Assembly (NCBI GenBank): GCA_033239525.1
Contig: BSYO01000002.1
Span: forward strand, 27,572,068 to 27,636,067
Source of the DNA: Nepenthes gracilis
Taxonomy: Eukaryota > Streptophyta > Magnoliopsida > Caryophyllales > Nepenthaceae
Reading direction: 5' to 3'
DNA length: 64,000 nt
A model generated the notes under the pieces. That model searched no databases. It was not told the origin of the DNA and saw only the letters and a program-made list of their open reading frames with translations. Of this stretch, positions 33,901 through 48,900 are shown piece by piece (within the stretch, counting starts at the first letter, position 1; each line of letters opens with the position of its first letter). The position numbers and the translations under genes were made by a program.

Positions 33901-36900
33901 ATTTCTGCATTTTCTAGCATGAAAAAGAAACCTTTCTTCATCCAAAATGTATGACTATGCCACAGTTCTGAGGTTCACCGAATGCTCTTCATGTCATATT
34001 ATTGGATCGTATGTCTAATGTGGAAAAAATTGATATGGTAAAAGTTGAAATCCTTATTTTTTAATACCACACACGTTTGACCTCATGAAAAATATTGTGT
34101 TGGCCATGTATCTATTGAGGTATAGTCAAGTCAAAAGTACGAACTTTATATGATAAATTATGATATGTTGTAGATCTATGTTTCTCCTAAGGTGTAGAGG
34201 AATATATGGTTATAGTGGTGTCAAAAGTATGATTTTCCACATGACTAAATGATGATAAATTGTAGATCTATGATTCTCCAATATGTGTAGAAGAATATAT
34301 GATTGTAGAGTTAAATATTGATAAAATTTCACCTAGTAGCCGAGCACATAGTGGACTTGTAGGGGTAAAAATATAATTTTTCTAAGTCATATGATAACAT
34401 GTTTATGAATCTATAATTATTTAGGTAGCCGTGTGCCTCTAAGAAGATATAAGAACCAACTGTGTGTTTTATACATTGAATTGGTTGGATCTATGTATTT
34501 CATGCAAGAAATCATGTGGTTGTAAGGATAAATATGGCATCATTACATACTAGTATGCATTTTATATGGTAGTGTATGATAGATCTATCATCTACTTAAC
34601 GTTTGGTAGCCTATGTATTAGTTTTGTAGAATTCTTCATATAGTGAACACTAAAGATTTTAACCATGGGCTTAGCAGACAAAGTAATGAGTATGTAGATT
34701 TATACCATAACATAATCGGATAAAAAATCATAGGGATCGGTAGAATAGGTATGAAATCCCCTTGGTGACCATATGGTGGGCCAAGTGTAGGATAACATTA
34801 GGTGTCTTCTTAATGAAGTTTCACTCTAAAAGTAATTAGGAATAATCAAGAATAGAGACCCTAAGATTGGCCTTGATAGGGTTGAGATTGACCAAGTAGG
34901 GAGGTAAAGAGGTACTCATGTATGAACATCCTCTTGTGATCATTTGGATGCTCGCATTCCTTGTTCATTGTTGTTCTATTTTGTTAAATTATTCTACAGG
35001 TAAGCAGAGAAGATTATATGAAAATACTACTTTCTCAAGGATATAGAACCTATGAAACCTTATTATAATCTATAGTCATCCGAAATATCATGTCCAGATG
35101 GATCAAGGTCTATTGCTTTTGTAAAGGGATGCTTAAAGTCATATGACCATCTTAGAGTACGATACCGAAAGATGTCATGGTGAGGAACACTGAGTTTCAC
35201 AAGAGAAGTCTTGGAAGGTTTTAAAACACCCCATGTCAGTAGAGTCGCTAAGAAACACCTTGCCCTAGATTTCAGCACACCCCATATTGGTGTGGAGTTG
35301 TTGAGAAGCACATTGCTCTGGATTCTAACATACTCTACATCAGTATGGAGTCTAAAGAGATTCTAGCAAACCCTGCATTGATGTGAAGTCTAGGAGGAGT
35401 AAGTGTGAGAGATTCTAGCATACCTTGCGTTGGTATGGAGCCTCAAGAGATTTTAGCATACCCTTTATCGGTATGAAATCATGAAGAGTACGTTGATGGA
35501 GATTCCAACACACCCCACTTCGTTATCAAGTCTTAGGAGATTCTAGCACATCTTGTGTCGATATGGAGTCTCGAGAGTCCATACTAGGTCGCATGACAAA
35601 CTAGCTAGTGTCAAGATATCTCATGGTATGTACCTAAACGATGGGGTTTAAACACGTGGCTTTTAGTTCGTAATGGCAAAATAAAATCTGAGGATATTAT
35701 AGTGATATCTTGTAGTTGAGACATCTATTGAGATGGATTCAATAGAATCCATGTGCTTATTGAGATTGAATTCAGTAAAATCCATATTGTCATTGTTGAG
35801 GTCAGCTTCAATGGAATCTAAGTCTTCATTAATATACAGATCCCATAGAATCTACTTGTTGATCCATTTGATCATATTTAAATCATGTTATTACTAAGTT
35901 GTTTGAGTCTCGAGTAGTATTGTTGTTGAGCACCACTATTGTTGTTAATTCATGTCTATTGATATTGATTAACCCGAGGTGCTTATGTTATTATTCTCAC
36001 ATTAATTATGCTACTTGCTCAATGTTTGACTCACTTCTTACATTTTCTTGATTCTAGATTACCAGAACTAATAGCGTCAGCAGGAGATCATATTTTAGTT
36101 GTAATGCTTTCAAGTTGAAGATCCCAGAGTTTAGACGTTTATTTTGAACTAGAGAGTTATTTACATTTCTAGACAGAATTTTTAGATACAATTTTTCAGG
36201 CCTACATTCCTAGTATTTTGAGTATTATGCACTTTAGTTTTACCTTGGAGTTTGCAATGAATTTTTATTGAAGTTGATAAATGTTTTATTTTGAGATGGT
36301 ATTTCATTTATGAAATATTTAGAAGTCAACGTAACAATTCAGATTCACAGTAGTTAATCAGGTTCAAGTTGCCACATTACACCTTTTGTAGGGCTATCCC
36401 TTGCATTTTCCAAACTTAAAAAAAAAAAGAGCTCATTTTTCGTGTTTTTTGTGGGGAGGAGGGGTTAGCAATGACATTTCTCTTCTAATTTTTGGAATTA
36501 AAAACAAAAAATAGAGCTGAATTTGTGTGGGGCAGGGCAGATGCCTGCTATCATATTGGTCCTTCCATCAATGTTTCAAACTGAGCTTCAGAATTAAAAC
36601 AAAATAGAACAAAATGCAACGGAGAGAAATACCGTCTCATTTGATTTCTCCATGTCATTTGTCAGCAACTCCATATGCTTATAAAGAGCTGCACAACATA
36701 GCAGAACCGCGAAGATGGCAATGAGACAATTTGAAAAATCCAGAAATTATTTATACGGGTAATCTTGAAGTTAATCTCCCAATTTAACACTAAGAGAATA
36801 CAAAAATGGGTTTTCTTTTTATATAAAGAGCATGACCTTTCACAGACAAGGAAAGCATTATGAATGGGGCAAATGATTTCATTTAATATACAATACAACT

Positions 36901-39900
36901 TAGATTAAGTCACCAGATCATCAACACTTTGGTAGCACATCAATCCGGTGATTTAGGTATTTGCAATCAGAATGGATATATATACAAAAAGTAGCTCATG
37001 ATAAGTGGAAACACGGACATCGACACAAGATATGAACACGACACAACAACTACACCCCAACATGTTGTTTATCCAAAAATGAGGAAAAAAAACGCAAATG
37101 AACGTTAACTAAAATCAAAGTTTATTATAATCTAATTGATAAAAAACACAATTTTACACTAATTAGTAATAAAAAAGTACATTTCTTATTTACTCACCTA
37201 AAAAAATTTCATAGGAAAAGCAGTATACAATTAAATTTATATCAATGAGTTATACTATAACATTTTAACAAGCTATTATAATAAAACAATAATAATATTA
37301 TGACTTAATAAACTAAGATAAATTTTGATTTAGTAAAGTTTTTTAATATATCAATCAACATCTACATTTGGGATTTTACTACTTTGCTTTTTATAATATA
37401 ACATAACAAACTAAAATAAATTTTGATTTAGTAAATTTTTTTAATATATCAATCAATATCTACATTTGTGATTTACTACTTTGCTTTTTATAATGACAAA
37501 AGACACTGAATACAATCAAAAACTCCTACAAAGATAAGTATCAAACGTAAATGGCAATTAAAAACAAAAGAGTCACTTTAAAATTTCAATGTCTGCATGT
37601 CACTTTCAAGTTTCCACGTTTACATCATTTTCTTCATTGTCTAAATATCCATCCTTGCCATATGTAAAAAAAAACATTCTAACTCCAGCTCATCTAATGA
37701 AAGATGTGCAGTGTCTAACTCTTCAACAATTTTAGTGAGTCAAATTCATTTCTGCAGATGTCCCACATCTTATTCTCTCCATGTGAATATTGTGGACTTC
37801 TATTTGAAAAGGATAAATATTGCTATGGATAAAAATCCCTCCAAAAAGTGTCTGAATGTGTTCCCAATGTGTTTAAACATGTCAGAATTTTAAAGATAAA
37901 AAATTGTATGGACATGTGTCAAGGCATGTCGGGAGCACATCAGTCTCCAACACATGCAAGTGTCGGACACTGACAACTTGGACACAAGAAAATGTATGTG
38001 CTTCTTAGTAGTACCCTACAAGATGTTCAATCATCATTCCAATGTAAGGAATGTGTAGAACGACTCGTGAGGTTTTCATAAATGTAAATTGTAGAAAGTG
38101 TAGACTTGTGGCATGAATGGAAGATAATCATTCTAGCTCAGATGAAAATTGAGAGGCCTTTAACGACCTGAGTTCAACTTGCTCTTGCAGCAAGAGGCCA
38201 TTTCATTTCAGAAGTCAAAAATTGAATGGATTCTTAAAAGCGTACTACACCACTAGATTATGCTCTACATACATGATTGCCAGGGGTCCAAACCAGGCAA
38301 CCATGATGTGCACTAGATGTCAGTCTACACATGAGTGGGGTAAATTAACCCCACTGAAAATAAAAATAAAAATAGATATAAATATGTTTATAATTGAACT
38401 TGATTTTTTATTGACCCCACATTGACCATTATACTTCACTTATCTCTATCTCAATTTTCAAATTTTATTATAAATAACAATAATATGAATATTTTAAGTT
38501 TATCCTATCGAAAAATTGCAAGACTATGGAAGTATTGATTTCACTGAGAAAAAATTATAGATCTGCCTTTGCTAGGTAACCTTCAAATTTTGTGTACAAA
38601 TGAGCTGGGCAATCTTCAAACAGATTTCAAAAGAAACAGCCTTGAAGATAGATTTAGAAAAAGCATACAATCGTTTTTAAGAGGCCTTAAAAATTCATTG
38701 AAGAAGGCAGGATTACCATTGGGCATGTAAACTTAATTATGAATTGTAATGTGATAGAAGATGAATATTTCTTTGGGATGAAGGATGGGAGGAATTTCAA
38801 TCCTCATGTGGCCTCTGCCATCATATTCACAGAGCTGTGTTGGAAGGCAAGTGGAAGCCAATTTGTTTGAGTAATTATGGGCAGGTGTCACAGCATTTGC
38901 TTTTTGCCCAAAATCTCAAACTTACACATGAGGCAGATTCATCACAACTCAAAATCATCAAAGCAATGTTTGAATGAATTGTGTTTAGTGTTGTTAGGGC
39001 AGAACTTCTGCTCATTGAAATATGGACTGAAGTGCTCAAACAATATCAAAGCCTTCTTGTTGAGAGATTCAGAAACAGAAGGGATTCAATGGGCCATGGT
39101 TATGGAAAAAATTGGACATCAAGCAACCCAAGGATAGGCTAGGCATATTTCCAAGGTCTACAGGTGAAAGCAAGGAAAACTTGCAAAATGGAAGGCAAGA
39201 CAGCAATAATTTGCCTGTTTCAGCTTCTGATGGTATAGATAATCAAAACCACAACTTTCTCCAATGAAGTGGAGGAGGAAGGTGCACTATGTGGGATGGT
39301 ATGGGGTATGCCTGAGAAATGAACTAGGCAATATCGATAGGTATCAGCCCCGATACCATATCAAAATCGTGATATGCTGACGTCTCAACGTTACATCACG
39401 ATATTTCAGCCAATAATTTGCCACTGATTCCAATCGACAAAAAAACTTAATTATTGCCCAATATGGGCAGCAATCATTACCAATACCGACACATCTGCAA
39501 CTGAACCAAAACCAATACCGACGGTTTCATCCATGAGCTTAGGGGATTGACTTTAAGAAGAGCAGAGGAGTTGAATTGATGCACCCTAGCAAAATTGGGC
39601 TTGGAAGCCTGCAAGAAAAGATTCAATGGTTGGCCAAAACATTTTGTTCAAAATAAAGGTCAGAGGATTCCGGGTCAATGAGATCATTCTTTTTTTCTCT
39701 TTTTGCTTTATGCTGTCATCCTATTGATGAGAATGTTGCCAAATTGCATGCTATTTTTTTGTGTCAATCACGTGAGGTATAACATGCGCAACTCCTTATT
39801 GGTTCACCTTCATGCTACTGCTTCCTATGAAATTTTTCGGAGAGTGAACAAGAACGATGTTTTTTTATTGTTAATTTAGTATATTGTAGTGTCGTTAATC

Positions 39901-42900
39901 TATTATATTCTCATATCTATAACAAGAAGAGGTTTTGGTAAGGGTATCCCAAGCTTATCGCGTCCTAAGTTTTAGAAAATTAACATATCATATATGGGCA
40001 ACATGTAGCATGTTAGTATCCATGCACGTTCAATTATAATAGAGCAAACGGTGAAAAAAAAATGCATTTTATCAAATTATTTGAGAGCTTATGGTACGGT
40101 ACATACAGGAAGCATATAATTGCATTCATCAAGCATCAAATGGATTGAATCCACAAAAAAATCAATCCTTTCAAACCCAAAAAAGAGTGAGGAAAGCTCC
40201 ATTGATACAGAATCTACCACAAAAACCAAATGCTCCAGCAACATCATGACTAAGAAGGTCCATATCATAATTGAAAAAGAAATGCTACATGGCAGTTTTG
40301 AATGGAGCATCATCACAGAAAACTCACAGTTCTATCTACAACTTCATTCCTCGATAGTTAAAAACTTTAAATGCCCATATTTCTCTATAACTCATGACAA
40401 CTACAAACAAAAACTCTTGTCCACTGATTATATGAAATTGTACTTTGATATAAGTTGTAGCTCAATTTGTGAATATAGAATTTCAATTTTTTATAAAGAT
40501 GCAAATATTATCAAAAGGGGATGGGCAGGGTGCAAAGGGGGTCAAATGAGTCAAATATACATAGTCTTATCCTAAATTGTAGAAAAGGTTTTTCCGTGGT
40601 ATAAACGCATGATCTCCATATTGTAGTGGAGCAAAGTTACCATTTACCAAGGCTTGCCCTCTAAAAGGCAACGTAGAATGGTAGATCTAATAATTCATGC
40701 AACAACACAAGAGATAGTGATGCAAAGAAGAGGAAATAGGAGACAGGAAGGAGAAGAAATTGGGAGAAGGGAAAGAAACTGGAAAAGTGACTAGAAAAAA
40801 GAGAAGTAGAAATTAGTAGAAAAAGAAGAAAATCACATTCACTCAATATTCCTTCAACTCATCCATTCTTTCAATAATAAAGTTACGATCATTATATAGA
40901 GAATTCCTACTTTTAGATTAATTAGGAAACAAATATAATTTTCTAATTAATGACATCTCAAAATAAGAAAATAATATGCAATTTTCTAAAATAAAAATAA
41001 AATAAAATCTCACCAAATAAAATCATTTAAATAAAATAAAATCTTTTCTAATTAAAGAAAATCAAATCTCTTTTAATTTGGAATGTCCATGATATTCGCA
41101 TAAATTCTTCTTGGGTAGCTAGAACTCAACCCCATAGAATGAAAACTCCTGTTGTCTATTTCCTAATGATAAGTTGATTGGCTGTGCAATCCTCCGCCAA
41201 CACCAGTTTTATTGACCCCACCAACAATGATTATTTAGTTCATATGGGATGATAACTTCAGACGTGGATGCAGAATACACATACACTGTAGCAATACAAG
41301 GAACCTCAAAAATCAATGCCAGTTCATCAGGCTCTGTTTTCATGTGAATGTAGACTAAAAATTTAAATCCTCCTTTCTAATAAGAAATCAACAATGCTTC
41401 TTCTTGTGAGATGTAGTATTAAAGCTGATGAGAATACCCATATCATAAAAACAAAAATTTTACTTTTGGAAGAATCCTAATGAGAGAAGAGAGATAGAGA
41501 GAAGGGGGCTGGATTCTAGCAAGGTGAGGTCTTCAGGTTAGAAGACAAACAACGCCACTGATCGGAAGTTGAAGCTTCCACCCTACGACAACCAAAATCC
41601 AACGGTCTTTGATCAGCACCATAATGATTTTGACATGGAGATTACAGAGGGTAGAGATAGACAGACAAAAGACAGGCAGAGAGAGAGAGGCAAAATGAAG
41701 GTAAGAGGAAAGAGAAAGTTAGGCGCTTCTCTGATTCCAAATTTTCCCCTTCACTAGATGTTTACAGAAAATGACCAGAATGTATGGTCCTCAGCTCTCT
41801 GATGCCGAGAGCATTTATATTATATTTTTAGAAAAACACTTTTTTTTGCAAAATAAATATAAGGCAGAACTAAATGAGATTTTGCTTGCTGAAAGAGGAG
41901 CTAAACTACTTGTTGAGATGTGGAGGTAGGCAATCGTGCTTCTGAAGTTGGTGATGGGGCTGAAGGCCGTGGATTAGAGGAGTTGGCTATAATGCTAATG
42001 GTGTTGGTTGCACGGGAGGACAGTATAGAAAACTAGAGGTTCTATCTCTGATACCAAATTTGAAGCAAAGAAGAGGAAATAGGAAATGGGAAGGAGAAGA
42101 AACTGAGAGAAGGGGAAGAAATGGAATAAGTGAGTAGAGCAAAGAGAAGTAAAAATCAATAGAGAGAGAAGGAAATCACAATCACTCAATATTCATTCAA
42201 CTCATCCATCCGTTCAATAATAGAGTTAGAATCCTTATATAGAAAAAATCCTACTCTAAGGTTAATTAGGAAACAAATATAATTTTCTAACTAACAACAT
42301 CTCAAAATAAGAAAACAATATGACATAATTTTTTAAAATAAAAATAAAATAAAATCTCACCAAATTAGATCTTTTAATAAAATCTCTCAAATAAAATCAA
42401 AATCAAATAAAAAAAAATCATTTCTAATCAAAGAAAATCAAATCTTTTCTAATTTGAAATATTTATGATGTCCACGTCAGATAAGAGAGGAAATATTTTA
42501 TTGCAATTTCTTTTATAGGGAAATGGAACTTAGTACTGCTGATGTCATGTCAGCAATCAAAGGAGATGAAGAAAACATTGTGGATTTCTAATACATCATA
42601 TATAAGTAGTGACAGTAATGAGTCCTGAGTTATGCAAAATCACATAATCCTCTTCAAATAAGTTATTAGGACTTCCGCGGACCCAATGCATAACAGGAGC
42701 TTTATGTACTAGACTGCCCATAAGCTTCAGTGGATCCAAAAAAATTCAACTTCAATCTCCACCTCAAAAAGAAAAAATAAGAGCAGCCAAAAGGGCAGGA
42801 AAGAAAAATCAGATGCATATCCAAATTCCTTTTTTATTTTTTTCCATGGATAAGGTGGCACATGAGCAAGGAACACACATGCAATTCAATAAGTAAAAAA

Positions 42901-45900
42901 GAAATATATCCAAATGCAAACTAACTACCAACACTTAAACAAAAATGTTAGTATCATTAGAGGCAGAGAAAATCCAGCAACAAAACTAGAAATGCCATGG
43001 CTAAGCCACTAACCTTCAAAATGACTTCTAAGCTCTGCATTCTGAGACTTCTGCAAAGCAAGTTTCATTCCCAACTCGCTCATCTGCCAGTAAAACAAGA
43101 TGAAATAAGAACTCAAAACAATCTATCAGTGAAGCTGCAGCACTTTTCATCTATTTCAAAAGCAGGTGCACGAGTTATATAGATATATGTGATCATGGCT
43201 GTATGATAGTAAGATCTCTAAGTAAGGCAAGGATGTATATTTGTCATGGTGTTACAGGTTTTTCATTCTTGTGCTTATTCTGTTTGTGCTTATGCCTAAA
43301 CAATAGTATATTTAAATCTAACATAAATCCATACAGTAAATAACAATTGAAAACATGTATTTCTTGGTTGTACAACCCCGATCCTCTTCAGCTAACAAAC
43401 ACACCTAGAAAGGAGAATTTTTCTTCTTCTCTCTTTTTTTTTAACAAAACACACACAAAAGTACCTTTCCTTCAGAAGCTTGATATCCAATTTCCTCATT
43501 TTCCTCTTGCAAGGTCCTACATTTTGCCATTAACATTTTTCCAAACTTGCTTTGTGGGGTAAAAGTAACAGCAGTAATGTGATCCTGCAATTCCTTCACT
43601 TTTTTCTCCTTTTCTTCAACCAGATTCTGCCAATATGGTGAAAAAATACAAGATCAACATCCATAAAATACCATCATAGAGACAAGAAGTAATACATCGG
43701 TCCTCAACAACTGCCATGGCAGAAATGTATGTAACTAGAAATTTAAAATCAGCAACTGAGAGATAAGATTATTATGAGCTCACAATTGCTAAGCTAAAGA
43801 GTGTATAACACCAACATCAAGAAGCCTCTTCAACAGCAGTGCAATCAAATCCTTTTTCACCAGCTAGACACATACTCTTCCAGGTTAATGCCTTCCCCTC
43901 CTATAGCCTGCACATTCAAATCAACCTTCCTCACTAAAGCATCATCTGGCCTATGTTTCAAGTACTCAAACTTTTTGAAACACCCTTTCTCTAATCTCAC
44001 CTTCTGTGGATGCAACTGTTTGTGGTAGTATACTCATTTTAATTTCAGTTACGTTCTGTATACGGTAACTTCTTTATGCTTAACATTCTAATTTATACAA
44101 TCTGCATAGGTCCAGTAAAATGTTCCCTTCAATTAAATAGGTACCCAACCATCATATAGCATTTGAGATGAATTTCTCCATTTTACCGGCTTCCCATAAT
44201 CCATGTGTTCCATCTTCAATTTTTTTCATTTTCAGATAATAGATCCACATGACTTTTGGATCAATGATTAGCTTTTTCTCTTTTTCCGACTATTTAAGCA
44301 CATTAGCATCAGCAAAAGATATGCAGCATTTGCTATTTCCATGCCATGACATGAAACAAATCTCTTGCAACTAGTTCCCTTGACGACTAGAAAGGAAACC
44401 TACACTTATAGGATTATTATAATTATTACGATTAAGAATCTCTCTCAGTTAATTTTGACTAGTACACCTACAAGAGATGAAAAGAAGCATATACATAAAA
44501 ATTTTAGAGTGGCATCTATTGTTTAATATTTGAGGGAAGGATGGATACAACAATTTGGAGATCAGTTAATGGTCCACCAATGAAGAAAACTAATTAGTTG
44601 AGGATGAAGGCAACAGGAAGGGGGAGGTTTGAAAAGAAAGACTTGAAAGAAGGGAATACGCTACAACTTTAGGAGGACATTGCTTCAAACTGAGAGGAAT
44701 GGCAGAAAATTTCTATATAGCCAATGCTTTGCAGTGGCACATAAGCTTTAAGGCTATCCTAACTTGAGTTACAACTACAACGGATACATTTTAAATTTCC
44801 TCAATTTATTCAATAGGTAAGATGGGGAGGGGGAACTACATTTTATGTATTTCTTTTTGGTCCATTGCTAGCACAATTCTATGTTTAAACTCCTCTTGTT
44901 GATTTTGTTAATGGCCAAATAAGATCAAACCTTTTTCTTGGACATTTGTTCATAGAGCATTCCAACGTGAGGAAGGCCAAGCAAAGAATATTAGAAATCA
45001 CATTACCTGTGAGCACTGAGGGAGGCAGACTAAGAGGCTAGCATGTATGTTCCTCCATTGTGAAAAGGCTAAAATATGGTTTGGGAATGGCCAGACTTGA
45101 TATTGCTGACTCAAAAGTCAAAACACTTTTGCTTCTAGTATTACAGGTTGGATGCATAACAATTTACAGATGAAGGGCAAAGAAGAGTGTTGTCTTCCAG
45201 TCACTGTATGTGGGGATTCAGAGCAACATGAGGAACACCTATTTCAGAGGTAAAAAGAGGAACCTGAATCCTAGTCACTAGAATTAACGTTCATGTTGCT
45301 CACTTAAAATCAGAGAACTACACTAGCAAAACAGTTGAGATGTAATGGGAATTAGGGATCTCCTCCCATGGAGGTAGTGAAGGTCAATCTTGACAACACT
45401 TAGAAGAAAGAAGTTGATGATGACAGAGAACTTTTCTAGACCATAAATGAAGAGTGGTTTGTAGCAGCTGCAGCAATGAGGGAGGTTGATGTGGTCTCTC
45501 CCTTCTGTGTTGAAGCTCCAGCTCTCAACCATGGAGGTTTCTAGAACAGAGATTCATGACACACCCATGTAGTTTTTGAAAAAGATTCCAAGCAGCTAGC
45601 ATTGTCTTTGTGAGTATAATCTCCTCCATTATTCTTCCTTCAAGCAAAAGGAAATCAGGCATCAAATTGATCAATGGTATTAATGGGATGGAAGTCCTTT
45701 TAAAAGGTAAATTTGTGATCCAGAATCCCTGGTCAGCAAAACTCCATGGCAGAGAGCTAGAACTTCAGCTTGGGAGGCAGAGACCACATTAACCTCCTTC
45801 AGGGGGAACCTGCCATAAAGCAATCTTCATGGTCTAAAATTATTATCCCTATACAATTATCAAGTTCATCTTGCTTCCAAGCAGCATCAAGGTTGATCTA

Positions 45901-48900
45901 TACCAAGTCCATGGATGAATCTGTGAAACAAAATATCAGTCAATACATATTGTATTGGTCAATATATATTAGATTTCTATAAAGCCAGCATGCTTTAGAG
46001 CAAATACAATATCCAAATTTCAAAAATCAATCATTTTGTGTGAAACTGTATCAGCCATCAAATGGAACTATAGCCATCCATATACTTTCATAACTTGTAT
46101 TTGGCTTGTGGATATATTATGGTATATCACTTATAATGCTATCATGTTTCCTTTTATAGTATGAAGACTTTCCTGGCAATGTGCATCAAAATTATACCAT
46201 TCAATGATTAAAAACCTCTCAAATTATTAATGTTTTGAGTCATTCTGTTACAAATTTAGCATTAGAATCACCCCGAGAGTCCAAAAAAAAAAACCTCGCA
46301 GAGGCTTTGATTAGTCGCATACTATCTATGACTCTGTGACTTCAACCTTGAACTCAATTTTTTTAAACAGTTTGAACTCAGCCCTCATATCACTGAAGAT
46401 GTTCTCCAACAAGATTCAGTACATTAACAAACTATATATCCTCATCATTTTTATCCACCAAAAGAAACTAGAGTTAAGATTCATTTCTGATAATCGAATC
46501 TCTGATCCACAGATCTTTACCCAAATATCCAAAATAAATCCATCAACCTGGAACATACATGAAGTAAGCTACAAAATCAGCTATTTGCTGGTTAAAATCT
46601 AACAATGTATAAATAGGAACAGCAAGGGAATAGTGAAACTAGAAACCAATTGGCTACAATACTGTTGCAATTACATATCACAGCACCACTGCTGCCACAA
46701 GGCCCACGACCGCATCAACTCACAACCACAATGGAACCATGTTTACTTGTGCTTATCTAGTCAGATCTTATATTTTACAAGGTTGTAAGTTCTCAATGCT
46801 TAAGAGGTCTTAAGTACTCAGTCAGTTACCAAGAGCTGATTACCAGCACATAAGAAAAGCTCAACTGATAACGGTGCTTACTTGCACTGAAAATTTGTTT
46901 TCATTAATAGAGTGCTACTTGAGCAATATGTTTTCCATGAAGAGGTCAGAAAAGGTTATAAGAGCTTTTGTTAAGTTGTTGCAATATGTTTATAAGTGGT
47001 CACATGAGCTTCACAATGGACTCTTATTTGAAAAGATCTTCCAACAGGAGATAGTTATTTCAGTGCTATATCATAATTGCCAATAAGTGCTTCTGATTGT
47101 CAGCTGCTTAAAAAATATCCTAAAATAGACATTAAAATCAGCACTAATGTTAGGAAAGGAGAGCAATATTCGTATAATATGCTACTGTTCATGTCTGAAC
47201 AACTGCATATGTGCATGTGGGTGTGTGCAAGATGGAGATGGACATAGAGCAATACGAATGTACTGATTTTTCAACAAAATAATGAATGTACTATTTTGAC
47301 TACTGAGATTTCCCCTTTTTTGGAAATCTAAAATAATCATAAATTTAACAAATTATACTCAGACTATCTACTTTACAGTATAAATAGATGAAAGAACATA
47401 GAAAGAACCTTTAAGCGTGTAAATTCTTCATGTATCGCTGGATCTAACAACAATTTCCTTGCCTGTTAAACAAGTAGCAGATATTCAATAAGAATGCTAC
47501 TAAAAAAAAAAAAGTACATGCTAGCAGGTCAAACGGATAAATTTAGAAAGCCAAGCAAGCCTAAACCCTGCACAGAGCAAAGATAATATCAGGAATGTCA
47601 ACCCAGAGAAAGATCAGCTTGGCAACCTCACTTTTTGCATCTCGACAAGCGATGAGTTTCCATTGTTGAATCATTCATCATTAAAAAAGGCTAGCTAGTG
47701 CACAAGGCCCTCACATCACGTAGACCAAGATGGATCAGATATATGCAACTTAACCCTACAAATATCGTAGAGAGGATATTTCCTTTTATTTTGAACCATA
47801 AACTCTAGGTTATAGTCAAGTAAGCATATCATTGTCACAATAAGTCTTTCCTCACTGTGATGCAGAATCCATTTTAATATGACAGGCTGCTCAATGTAGT
47901 AGAGTAAATTGCCACTGGAAGATTTTTTTATTTTTAAATTTCAACTCATGCATTGGGGATATCAAAAAACAAAGAGATCTACCCCTAAGAATGCAATAAC
48001 GTGAGGTACATCCACTCCCCAGGGGCTTCAACCTACCACTTGAGATCCATGATAATCGAAATCTATGTTGTTAAAGGCACACACCTCAGGCCCGCCAAGG
48101 CTCAGGCTCAAAGCGTAGCACTTCAACATACCTAGGCAAGGTTCATTTCTTTTTTGAGGCTCAAGTTGTGCAACTTGAGCACCTCATAGAATTTTTTTTT
48201 TCAAAAAACGAACTTACATTGCTTTTAATAGCCATTATATTTAACTTACATTAACACAAATAGTGTTTGTGAAATTGAGATTAACAAAGCTGTTGAATAA
48301 CTGATTAAAAGAAAGGATGGACTCTATGATGAGAATAATGAGGTTACATTGGAGGAAAATTCTTTAACAAAGAGTTCTATAGCAAAAACTGCAGTAATAA
48401 ATGAGGTCACACATCATACTAAATTAATAAATAAATAAAATTTGGACAATAAGTGCTTCCAGAGCTACTCCATTAGGGTTTGTAGATAATAAATAATCTA
48501 AAATAGAGATATATACAAAGATGACAAAGTCATTTAAGCTTATAAGCTATGGAAAGAGAAGATGGTTAACTCTTGTTTAATAATAATGATAAATATTTAT
48601 CTTTTCTTTTGAGTATCTTGAGAACAATATTTTAAATTTGTTAATTTATTTTATTGTTCTTGTGTGTTTGTTGTGAGTTATATAATCGTAATCTTTTATG
48701 TTTATAAGTTGAATTAGGCATTTATGATTGCAAGTCAAAAATATTATTTTGTATTCCTTTTTCTATTATTAACTTGGATGAAAATATCAATATCGGTATC
48801 ATTCACGGCCATATCGTTATCGGTCATATTAGACAAAACATATTGGTATTGGTCATATTAAAATGAAAAAAAATTTTGACAATCGTAAACTGACAAAACC

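Noticed and set aside
40120..40575. 151-codon plus-strand open frame in FIP37 intron 12
   Set aside because: Composition rich in Ser, Lys and Ile, no recognisable domain, lies in an intron opposite to the gene.
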